From: Kiritimatiellia bacterium
Lineage (GTDB): Bacteria; Verrucomicrobiota; Kiritimatiellia; RFP12; UBA1067
NCBI GenBank assembly: GCA_017508315.1
Contig: JAFVZE010000281.1
Span: 1-7,588 of the forward strand
Length of the DNA: 7,588 nt
Reading direction: 5' to 3'
Shown here: piece by piece, positions 1 through 6,036 of the stretch
How the letters are laid out: each line of letters starts with the position of its first letter
Numbering within the stretch: the stretch's first letter is position 1
Notes under the pieces: model-generated
What the model saw: the letters and a program-made list of their open reading frames with translations, nothing else
What the model was told of the DNA's origin: nothing
Databases searched by the model: none
Position numbers and translations under genes: made by a program

Positions 1-42
1 GGCACGGCTTAAGCATCAATAGAAAAATCCAACGCCGGTATC

Positions 43-55
43 ACTGTACAACAGT
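43..55. repeat. 13-base inverted repeat downstream of tex
   Basis: The sequence actgt-aca-acagt forms two perfect 5-base arms around a 3-base centre. It lies about 80 bases beyond the tex stop codon in a stretch with no supportable gene. It could be a small operator for a gene beyond the left edge, or chance. Nothing else in the window repeats it. Confidence 0.3.
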
Positions 56-83
56 TGCACATTCGAGTAACCCATTACGCGCC

Positions 84-120
84 GGCGGGCGGGAAGCCGG
101 AAAGCGCATACTCGCCCGCC
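84..120 (-). terminator. GC-rich hairpin after tex, possible transcript end
   Basis: Arms 113-120 and 84-91 are perfect 8-base complements (GGCGGGCG with CGCCCGCC). On the minus-strand RNA an A-C mismatch follows, then one more G-C pair, around a loop of about 17 bases. The stem begins 12 bases past the tex stop codon, where a terminator for this gene run would be expected. No run of T follows on the minus strand, so it is not a canonical intrinsic terminator. It could slow or protect the 3' end of the message, act with Rho, or be an incidental GC-rich pairing. Confidence 0.3.
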
Positions 121-132
121 CAGCCCATCAAA

Positions 133-2352
133 TCACAGATTCGCGAACGGATTGCAGGAAAAGCCGCCGCGCGGCGAAGACGCCCCGAAAGAGGATCTGC
201 GCTGTCCGCCGCCGGAACCGGCACCCTGCCCGACGCCCCCGCTTCCTGGCTTCGACTTGGCGCTGAGCGAAATCCTACCGCGGGCCCTGTCGATGCCGAT
301 GACCGTGACGGAAAGCCGGTCGCCCGCCTTGACGACGCTCGCCGGATCGGAAACGAAATTATCGCTCAGCTCCGAAACGTGGATGAGCCCGTCCTGATGG
401 ACGCCGATATCGACGAACGCGCCGAAGGCGGTGACGTTGGTGACCACGCCCTCGAGTTTCATCCCTTCGCGGACGTCTTCGATCTTGGTGACGTCGTCGC
501 GGAACTTCGGCGGCTCGAACGACTTGCGCGGATCGCGACCCGGCTTCAGGAGTTCGGCGACGATATCCTTCAAAGTCGGCTCGCCGATGCCCGGCGCGAT
601 GTACCGTCTGATGTCGATCTTCTTCGCCGCCGCCGCGTTGCCCACCAGTTCTCCCACCGAAACACCGACATCGGCGGCCATCCGCTCCACGAGCGCGTAG
701 CGCTCGGGATGCACCGCCGAGGAATCGAGCGGATTGGCGGCGCCTCGGATGCGCAGAAAGCCCGCACACTGCTCGAAAGCCTTGTCGCCGAGACCCTTGA
801 CCTTGCGCAGATCCTCGCGGCTGGAGAACTTTCCGTTCTCGTTGCGCCATTCGACTATCGACTTCGCAAGCGCCGCGCCCACACCGGACACGCGCTCCAG
901 GAGCGGGGCGGAAGCGGTGTTGAGTTCGACTCCGACTCCGTTCACGCACGAAACGACGACTTCGTCGAGCTTCGCCCCGAGAAGCGGCTGATGCACATCA
1001 TGCTGGTACTGCCCCACGCCGATCGCCTTGGGGTCGATCTTCACGAGTTCGGCGAGCGGATCCTGAAGCCGCCGGCCGATCGAGATCGCGCCGCGGACGG
1101 TAAGATCGAGATCGGGGAATTCCTTGCGGGCGATTTCGCTCGCCGAATAGACGGAAGCGCCCGACTCGCTCACCGAAACGACGATTATGTCGGTGCGCCC
1201 GATTTCCTTCAGAGTCCTGCGCACGAACGCCTCGGTTTCGCGCCCTGCCGTTCCGTTGCCCACGGCGATCGCCTCGGGGCGGTACTTCGCGGCGATAACC
1301 TTGATCGCGGCGGCGGCCTCTTCCGGTTTCTGCATCGGAAAGATGACGGTTTTGCCGAGATATTTGCCGGTCGAATCCATCATCGCCACCTTGCACCCGG
1401 TGCGGATCCCCGGGTCGATGGCGAGAACGGCCTTTTCGCCGAGAGGGCTTGCCAGAAGCAGATTGCGCAGATTGTCGGCGAACACCTCGACGGCGGCGCG
1501 GTCCGATTCCATCTTCTTCTCGACCGTGACGTCGATTTCGCAGCTGGGGGCGAGCAGACGCTTGTAGGCGTCTCTCGCGGCGGTCTCGATCTCCGCCGCT
1601 CCCGCCGCGCCCTTGGCCGCGCCGGGAGACGTCTTGGCGACGATCTCCATCATCCGCTCGATGACAGGCTCGGCGTCCAATACCAGTTTGACCCACAGCA
1701 CCCCTTCTTTCTGTCCGCGCCGGATGGCGAGATAGCGGTGCGAGGGGATTGTGGATATCGATTCCTCGAATTCGTAATACTGCTCGAACTTCGTCGGTTC
1801 CGTCGGCTTCGGAGAGGCGACCTCGCTTTTCACTTTCGAAGACGTCGCGAAAGCGTTGCGCACGAGCCCGCGCACATCGGCGATGTCGGCGATGCGCTCG
1901 GCGATGATGTCGCGCGCGTACTGCAGATCTTCGGCGGAGGCCTCAAACGCCTCGCCGTTCCATATCTGATCGGCGAGCGGCCCGAAGCCTTTCTCCTTGG
2001 CGACCTGCGCCCGCGTGCGGCGCTTGGGTTTGTAGGGCTGATAGAGGTCTTCCAGCGCCGTCTTGACGTAGCAGCCTTCGATTTTTCCCCGCAGCTCGTC
2101 GGTGAGTTTACCCTGCTCGTCGATCGATTTCAAAATGGTCTGCTTGCGATCCTCAAGTTCCCTGTAATACCCGAGACGGTCCTGGATCTTGCCGATCTGC
2201 ACCTCGTCGAGATTGCCGTGCGCCTCCTTGCGGTAGCGGGCGATGAAGGGTACCGTGTTGCCGTCCGCGAGCAGTTTCTCCACCGCCATAACCGAAGCGG
2301 CGGAAACCCCGACTTCGCCCGTCACCCGGGCGAGAATTTCCGTACTGGCCAT
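133..2352 (-). CDS. tex: Tex family RNA-binding transcription accessory protein
   Basis: This 739-residue protein matches the Tex/YhgF family (usually about 720-785 residues), a cytoplasmic nucleic-acid-binding factor tied to transcription. The N-terminal Tex region shows NTVPFIARYRKE near residues 33-43 and LYQPYKPKRRTR near 103-114. A YqgF/RNase H-like domain starts at AIDPGIRTG (311-319) and continues through GNGTAGRETEAF (365-376) and SESGASVYSASE (395-406). Helix-hairpin-helix segments lie around 477-536. An S1 RNA-binding domain spans about 629-698, containing GVVTNVTAFGAFVDIG. A Gly/Ser/Arg-rich tail (699-739) follows. The ATG is 22 bases after the YgiN-like gene's stop; an in-frame TGA 12 bases upstream rules out an earlier start. 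The nearest Shine-Dalgarno core, AAGGA at 2367-2371, is 14 bases away, which is long. It is the last gene of the run; its presence beside sugar acid genes is probably positional. Confidence 0.97.
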   Translation of the reverse strand: MASTEILARVTGEVGVSAASVMAVEKLLADGNTVPFIARYRKEAHGNLDEVQIGKIQDRLGYYRELEDRKQTILKSIDEQGKLTDELRGKIEGCYVKTALEDLYQPYKPKRRTRAQVAKEKGFGPLADQIWNGEAFEASAEDLQYARDIIAERIADIADVRGLVRNAFATSSKVKSEVASPKPTEPTKFEQYYEFEESISTIPSHRYLAIRRGQKEGVLWVKLVLDAEPVIERMMEIVAKTSPGAAKGAAGAAEIETAARDAYKRLLAPSCEIDVTVEKKMESDRAAVEVFADNLRNLLLASPLGEKAVLAIDPGIRTGCKVAMMDSTGKYLGKTVIFPMQKPEEAAAAIKVIAAKYRPEAIAVGNGTAGRETEAFVRRTLKEIGRTDIIVVSVSESGASVYSASEIARKEFPDLDLTVRGAISIGRRLQDPLAELVKIDPKAIGVGQYQHDVHQPLLGAKLDEVVVSCVNGVGVELNTASAPLLERVSGVGAALAKSIVEWRNENGKFSSREDLRKVKGLGDKAFEQCAGFLRIRGAANPLDSSAVHPERYALVERMAADVGVSVGELVGNAAAAKKIDIRRYIAPGIGEPTLKDIVAELLKPGRDPRKSFEPPKFRDDVTKIEDVREGMKLEGVVTNVTAFGAFVDIGVHQDGLIHVSELSDNFVSDPASVVKAGDRLSVTVIGIDRARGRISLSAKSKPGSGGVGQGAGSGGGQRRSSFGASSPRGGFSCNPFANL

Positions 2353-2374
2353 CTTATTCAGTCAATTCCTTTTT

Positions 2375-2839
2375 TCAGCGGACTTCCTGCAGCACATGGA
2401 ACGTGCCCGACGAACGCATCGGACGCACGGTCGGTCCGAAAGCCTTCATGTGCGGCGCGTCGAGGTGCGCTTTGAGCGCCTCGATCGAATCCCACTTCTC
2501 GATCATCCAGAGCGTGCGCTCGCCGAAGCGCATCGGTTTTTCCCAGTCGGTATCGGCATCCTTCAGAAGCGTATACATCTGACAGCCGTTTTCGGCGCGG
2601 ACGGCCGGAACGACGGAAAGCGTCCTGGAGACGTAGTCGGAAACGTCGGCGTCGGGCTTGAGGTCGAAGCGGCACAGGACATAGACGCCGTCTTTCTCCG
2701 CCGCCGGAGCCGGCACCGCCGCGACGCGTCTGCGCAGTTTGGCGTTCTCCTCACGAAGAGAGAAAATCATCATCGCCATGGTGCCGACGACAACGATCGT
2801 CACGATCGAACGGAAAATCTGAAGTACGGTTCTTTTCAT
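2375..2839 (-). CDS. Membrane-anchored YgiN-like (ABM superfamily) protein
   Basis: This 154-residue protein has three parts. Residues 1-10 are short and basic, followed by one hydrophobic span at about 11-28 (rich in I, V, M). Residues 29-50 are a charged stretch (REENAKLRRR) and a Pro/Ala linker. Residues 51-154 form a domain close in size and pattern to E. coli YgiN, a quinol monooxygenase of the antibiotic-biosynthesis-monooxygenase fold. Shared features recalled from YgiN are the VVPAVRAENGC region, the MIEKWDSIEALKAHL strand-helix (YgiN has MIEQWESIAHLEAHL), PHMKAF, and the closing VLQ strand. Basic residues on both sides of the span leave the topology unclear; a periplasmic domain is the usual outcome for such an anchor. 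AAGGAG (2848-2853) sits 8 bases before ATG, and eda ends 20 bases upstream. Function and substrate are not predictable; a redox role is only a possibility. Confidence 0.85.
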   Translation of the reverse strand: MKRTVLQIFRSIVTIVVVGTMAMMIFSLREENAKLRRRVAAVPAPAAEKDGVYVLCRFDLKPDADVSDYVSRTLSVVPAVRAENGCQMYTLLKDADTDWEKPMRFGERTLWMIEKWDSIEALKAHLDAPHMKAFGPTVRPMRSSGTFHVLQEVR

Positions 2840-2847
2840 TTCAAACG

Positions 2848-2853
2848 CTCCTT
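2848..2853 (-). promoter_or_regulatory. Ribosome binding site of the YgiN-like gene
   Basis: AAGGAG on the minus strand lies 8 bases before the ATG at 2839 and inside the 20-base gap after eda. It supports that start and separate translation of this small gene from the shared message. Confidence 0.75.
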
Positions 2854-2859
2854 GTGCCT

Positions 2860-3501
2860 TTACGCGCGGATCTTATCCGCCGATGCGGCCGCTTCCGCGG
2901 CAAGACGCTCTATCCGGTCCCAGTCGCCCGCGGCGAGCGCGTCCTTGGGGACTATCCAGGTGCCGCCGCAGCACAGCACCTCGGGCACCGCGAGATAATC
3001 GGCGAGATTGGCGGGATTCACGCCGCCGGTGGGCATGAACTTGACGCCGGTAAAGCGGAACGCTCCGAGAAGGTTGCTTATCATCTTCACGCCGCCGGCG
3101 GCCTCGGCGGGGAAAAACTTCACCATCGGACAGCCGGCGGTAAGCGCCTGACTGAGTTCGCTCGCCGTCGCGACGCCCGGGCAGAACGGCATGAGCATAT
3201 TCTTCGCCTCTTCGACGATCGCCGGGTCGAACCCGGGCGCCACGCAGAACGCCGCGCCGGCCTTCTTGGCTGCGCGAAGCTGCTCGACCGTGAGGATAGT
3301 TCCCGCCCCGACGATCGCCCCGGGCACTTCCGCGCAGATTGCGGCGATAGCGTCGGCCGCCGCTTCGGTGCGGAACGTGACTTCCAGAACCGGCAATCCG
3401 CCGCGCACCAGCGCCCTGGCGAGCGGAACGGCCTGTTCAGCCTTTTCGATGACGATTACCGGAATGACCCTGCTCTTGCTTAAAATTTCAACCGTGTTCA
3501 T
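2860..3501 (-). CDS. eda: KDPG aldolase (2-dehydro-3-deoxyphosphogluconate aldolase)
   Basis: This cytoplasmic class I aldolase splits KDPG into pyruvate and glyceraldehyde-3-phosphate, the end of the Entner-Doudoroff and hexuronate routes. At 213 residues it equals E. coli Eda. The catalytic pattern is complete: Glu40 and Arg44 in EVTFRTEAA, Thr68 in GAGTIL, and the Schiff-base lysine Lys128 in KFFPAEAAGG, matching Glu45, Arg49, Thr73 and Lys133 of E. coli. PTGGVNPANL (157-166) is the phosphate-binding turn. AAGGAG lies 6 bases before the ATG, 25 bases after the kdgK stop, so it is probably translated from the same message as the kinase that makes its substrate. Many family members also split 4-hydroxy-2-oxoglutarate (KHG), so a dual activity is possible. 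Leu7 is encoded by TTA, the only TTA codon in the six genes. Confidence 0.96.
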   Translation of the reverse strand: MNTVEILSKSRVIPVIVIEKAEQAVPLARALVRGGLPVLEVTFRTEAAADAIAAICAEVPGAIVGAGTILTVEQLRAAKKAGAAFCVAPGFDPAIVEEAKNMLMPFCPGVATASELSQALTAGCPMVKFFPAEAAGGVKMISNLLGAFRFTGVKFMPTGGVNPANLADYLAVPEVLCCGGTWIVPKDALAAGDWDRIERLAAEAAASADKIRA

Positions 3502-3507
3502 TTTGAA

Positions 3508-3513
3508 CTCCTT
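3508..3513 (-). promoter_or_regulatory. Ribosome binding site of eda
   Basis: AAGGAG on the minus strand stands 6 bases before the eda ATG, in the 25-base gap after kdgK. It fixes the start at 3501. Confidence 0.8.
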
Positions 3514-3526
3514 AGCTCTCTTTCGG

Positions 3527-4627
3527 TTACCTGTCCACGCGCGCGCCGCCGCCGCCGGCGAGTTTCTCCACGTCCGCCTTCGTGGCCATCGACGTATCGC
3601 CGGGAGTCGTCATCGCGAGCGCGCCGTGCGCCGCGCCGTAGTTGACGGCTTTCTCCGCGTCGTCGAACGTCATAAGCCCGTAGATGAGACCCGAAGCGAA
3701 CGAGTCGCCGCCGCCGACGCGGTCGTAGATCTCAAGTCCGGGGCGCTCCGTCGAGCGGTGCAGCTCGCCTCTGTACCAGCAGATAGCGCTCCAGTCGTTG
3801 ACCGTCGCGGACTTGACCGAACGCAAAGTGGTTGCGACCGCCTTGAAGTTGGGATAGATGGAAATCGCCTTTTCGATCATCTTGCGGAAACCCTCGATCG
3901 GAAGCGTCGTGAGATTGGCGTCCACGCCCTCGACTTCAATACCGAGCGCGGCGGTGAAATCCTCCTCGTTGCCGATCATCACGTCTACATATCCGGCGAT
4001 TTCACGGTTCACTTCCTGCGCCTTGGCCTGACCGCCGATCGACTTCCAGAGGCTGGCGCGGTAGTTGAGATCGTAGCTCGTGACCGTACCGTGCTTTTTG
4101 GCCGCCTTGAGCGCCTCGATCGCGACTTCCGCCGTAGAAGCCGAAAGCGCGGCGAAAATGCCTCCGGTATGGAACCACCGCACGCCCTCTTCGCCGAAGA
4201 GTTTCTCCCAGTCGATCATGCCGGGTTTGAGCTGGCTGACCGCCGTGAGCCCGCGGTCGGCGCAGCTGACCGCGCCGCGGCACCCGTAGCCTCGCTCGAC
4301 GAAATTGAGACCGTTGCGCACTTCGCGTCCGATGCCGTCGAACTTCTCCCACCGGACGTGGGAAACATCAACCCCGCCCTGAAGCATGAAATCCTCGACG
4401 AGCCGCCCGACGGGATTGTCGGCGAACGCGGTGACCGCCGTCGTCTTCAGCCCGAAACAGCGCCTGAGCCCGCGCACCACATTGTATTCGCCGCCGCCCT
4501 CCCAGGCGCGGAACGAGCGCGCGGTGTGGATGCGTCCGTCGCCCGGATCGAGCCGGAGCATGATTTCCCCGAGAGAAGCGGCGTCCCACTTCGCCTCGCC
4601 CGGCTTTTTAAGTTTCAATCCTTCCAT
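3527..4627 (-). CDS. kdgK: 2-keto-3-deoxygluconate kinase, PfkB family
   Basis: This 366-residue protein is a PfkB-type sugar kinase. The family is shown by the N-terminal glycine-rich sugar-binding segment WEGGGEYNVVRGLRR (42-56), the central SYDLNYR (184-190), GNEEDF (219-224), and the C-terminal signature YDRVGGGDSFASGLIYG (301-317). Asp308 in that signature should be the catalytic base. The anion hole reads GGGD rather than the commoner GAGD. It is longer than E. coli KdgK (309 residues). Sequence alone would allow another sugar kinase. The KDG assignment rests on its place between uxaA, which makes KDG, and eda, which uses KDPG. A near-perfect Shine-Dalgarno lies 5 bases before the ATG, and uxaA ends only 12 bases upstream, so the two are probably co-translated from one message. 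Confidence 0.9.
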   Translation of the reverse strand: MEGLKLKKPGEAKWDAASLGEIMLRLDPGDGRIHTARSFRAWEGGGEYNVVRGLRRCFGLKTTAVTAFADNPVGRLVEDFMLQGGVDVSHVRWEKFDGIGREVRNGLNFVERGYGCRGAVSCADRGLTAVSQLKPGMIDWEKLFGEEGVRWFHTGGIFAALSASTAEVAIEALKAAKKHGTVTSYDLNYRASLWKSIGGQAKAQEVNREIAGYVDVMIGNEEDFTAALGIEVEGVDANLTTLPIEGFRKMIEKAISIYPNFKAVATTLRSVKSATVNDWSAICWYRGELHRSTERPGLEIYDRVGGGDSFASGLIYGLMTFDDAEKAVNYGAAHGALAMTTPGDTSMATKADVEKLAGGGGARVDR

Positions 4628-4630
4628 TTT

Positions 4631-4638
4631 TCCTCCTA
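4631..4638 (-). promoter_or_regulatory. Strong ribosome binding site of kdgK
   Basis: TAGGAGGA on the minus strand lies 3-4 bases before the ATG, depending on how the AAAA is counted, and directly after the uxaA stop codon. It is the best Shine-Dalgarno match in the window and implies high kinase translation. Confidence 0.85.
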
Positions 4639-4639
4639 T

Positions 4640-6001
4640 TTACAGCGTTACGCCGTCTTTGAAAATCGCTATCTCTCGCGCGCCGAAACGTTCGTTCGCC
4701 GCGCTCTCGCCGCTTGCCACGGCGATGACCTTCGCGGCGAACGCCTCCGTATCAGGGTTCGACATCGCGTTCCAGTCGATCCAGTGGGGTTTGTTTTTCG
4801 CGAGCGTGTCGTTCGTCGAGATCTTCATCGTCGGCACGACGGTCCCGAACGGAGTCCCGCGTCCGGTGGTGAAAAGAACGATGTGGCAGCCGCTGGCGGC
4901 GAGCACCGTCGCGGCGACAAGATCGTTGCCCGGACCGGTCAGAAGCGAAAGTCCGCGCTCCTTCACGCGCTCGGCGTAACCGAGCACGTCCACCACCTTC
5001 GACGATCCGCCCTTCTGCACGCAGCCGAGCGACTTGTCTTCAAGCGTGGTGATGCCGCCGGCCTTGTTGCCGGGCGAGGGGTTCTCGTAGCAGACCTGGT
5101 TGTGGCTTTCGTAGTAGCGTTTGAAATCGTTGATCATCGAAACGCACTTGTCGAACGTCTCGCGGTCCTTGCAGCGGTTCATGAGCAAGGTCTCGGCGCC
5201 GAACATCTCCGGCACTTCCGTAAGCACGCTCGATCCGCCGCGCTCGACGAGCCAGTCGGAAAAGCGCCCCACGAGCGGATTGGCGGTAAGCCCGGAGAAG
5301 CCGTCGCTGCCGCCGCACTTGAGCCCGACGACCAGTTCGGAAACCGGCACCTCGACGCGCTCGTTGACGCGCTCGGCCTCCAGCTCGCGGATGAGTTCGA
5401 GCCCGCGCCCGTATTCGTCGCCGGGATCCTGCGCCAGCAGAAAGCGGATATTGAGATTGGAGACGTCGCCCAGCCGCCTGCGGAAGCTTTCAAGCGTGTT
5501 GTTCTCGCACCCGAGCCCCACGACCAGCACCCCGCCCGCGTTGGGATGGCGGCAGAGCGCGGCGAGAAGGTTCGCGGTCATCTCGTGGTCGTCGCCGAGC
5601 TGGCTGCAGCCGTAGGGATGGGTCAGCGCGATGCCGCCGCACGCGGCGGCGAGACGGTCGGCGAGATTGTTGACGCATCCGACCGTCGGCACCACCCAGA
5701 TCTCGTTGCGGACGCCGACGCGCCCGTCCTTGCGGCGGTAGCCTTTGAACACCGGAACGGCGGCGGCGGATTTCCGCGGAGCGGCGGCCGCCGGCTCCGG
5801 CCTGTATTCGTATTCGAGACAGTCGCCGAGATTCGTCGCGACATTGTGGACATGAACATGGTCTCCGACGGCGATATCGGCCGTGGCGTGCCCGATGGGC
5901 ATACCGTACTTGATCACGTTCTCACCGGTCCTTATCGGCTTTATCGCATATTTGTGCCCGTCTTCACGGACTTCCACATTGTCAATCGGATTGATGATCA
6001 T
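4640..6001 (-). CDS. uxaA: Altronate dehydratase UxaA
   Basis: UxaA dehydrates D-altronate to 2-keto-3-deoxygluconate in the galacturonate route; the family is metal-dependent and cytoplasmic. The 453-residue product has an N-terminal SAF-type domain (about 1-65, with VIKYGMPIGHATADIAVGDH) and a linker at about 66-85. The large UxaA/GarD catalytic region follows, with RVGVRNEIWVVPTVGCVN (94-111), THPYGCSQLGDDH (127-139), RHPNAGGVLVVGLGCENN (151-168), LKCGGSDGFSG (227-237), LTEVPEMFGAE (260-270) and PSPGNKAGGITTLEDKSLGC (308-327). These nearly match E. coli UxaA (495 residues, longer at the N-terminus). A reading frame extends upstream to 6169, but that part lies inside gltX. I chose the ATG at 6001 because the SAF domain starts there and AAAAGGA (6014-6020) precedes it, though 12 bases away. 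GarD-type galactarate dehydratase is the main alternative. Confidence 0.95.
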   Translation of the reverse strand: MIINPIDNVEVREDGHKYAIKPIRTGENVIKYGMPIGHATADIAVGDHVHVHNVATNLGDCLEYEYRPEPAAAAPRKSAAAVPVFKGYRRKDGRVGVRNEIWVVPTVGCVNNLADRLAAACGGIALTHPYGCSQLGDDHEMTANLLAALCRHPNAGGVLVVGLGCENNTLESFRRRLGDVSNLNIRFLLAQDPGDEYGRGLELIRELEAERVNERVEVPVSELVVGLKCGGSDGFSGLTANPLVGRFSDWLVERGGSSVLTEVPEMFGAETLLMNRCKDRETFDKCVSMINDFKRYYESHNQVCYENPSPGNKAGGITTLEDKSLGCVQKGGSSKVVDVLGYAERVKERGLSLLTGPGNDLVAATVLAASGCHIVLFTTGRGTPFGTVVPTMKISTNDTLAKNKPHWIDWNAMSNPDTEAFAAKVIAVASGESAANERFGAREIAIFKDGVTL

Positions 6002-6013
6002 TCGGTTATATAA

Positions 6014-6020
6014 TCCTTTT
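6014..6020 (-). promoter_or_regulatory. Probable ribosome binding site of uxaA
   Basis: AAAAGGA on the minus strand, 12 bases before the ATG at 6001, is the only Shine-Dalgarno-like element in the 35-base gltX-uxaA gap. The spacing is longer than usual. The bases between it and the ATG are AT-rich (TTATATAAC), which should keep the start unstructured. Confidence 0.55.
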
Positions 6021-6023
6021 TGC

Positions 6024-6031
6024 GTGCGCAC
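6024..6031. repeat. 8-base palindrome in the gltX-uxaA gap
   Basis: GTGCGCAC is a perfect palindrome in the gap between gltX and uxaA, just before the uxaA ribosome binding site. It is short enough to arise by chance in GC-rich DNA. It is listed because it falls where an operator for the hexuronate genes would sit. Confidence 0.2.
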
Positions 6032-6036
6032 AGAAC

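Noticed and set aside
1..16. ATG at 14-16 (minus) as the start of a further operon gene
   Set aside because: Only five codons are visible and there is no ribosome binding site at a usable distance.
16..75. 19-codon minus-strand frame after tex (starting MGYSNVQLLYSD)
   Set aside because: It has no Shine-Dalgarno, is very short and overlaps other equally short frames. Nothing separates it from chance.
1..80. Possible tRNA downstream of tex
   Set aside because: A GGTTACTCGAAT string hints at a T-arm, but no cloverleaf with acceptor and anticodon stems can be built.
55..2475. 806-codon plus-strand reading frame opposite tex
   Set aside because: It is in exact codon register with tex, and its openness follows from absent TTA/CTA/TCA codons. 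Its Arg/Asp/Gly-rich translation matches no family I know, while tex on the other strand is unmistakable.
3705..3727. GGGD instead of GAGD in KdgK as a catalytic defect
   Set aside because: The catalytic Asp308 and the neighbouring glycines are kept, and the change is conservative in the anion hole, so activity is expected.
3191..6013. 940-codon plus-strand reading frame opposite eda, kdgK and uxaA
   Set aside because: Same cause: it mirrors the kdgK and uxaA codon register, runs across their gap and ends just beyond the uxaA start. It shows no recognisable domain or ribosome binding site.
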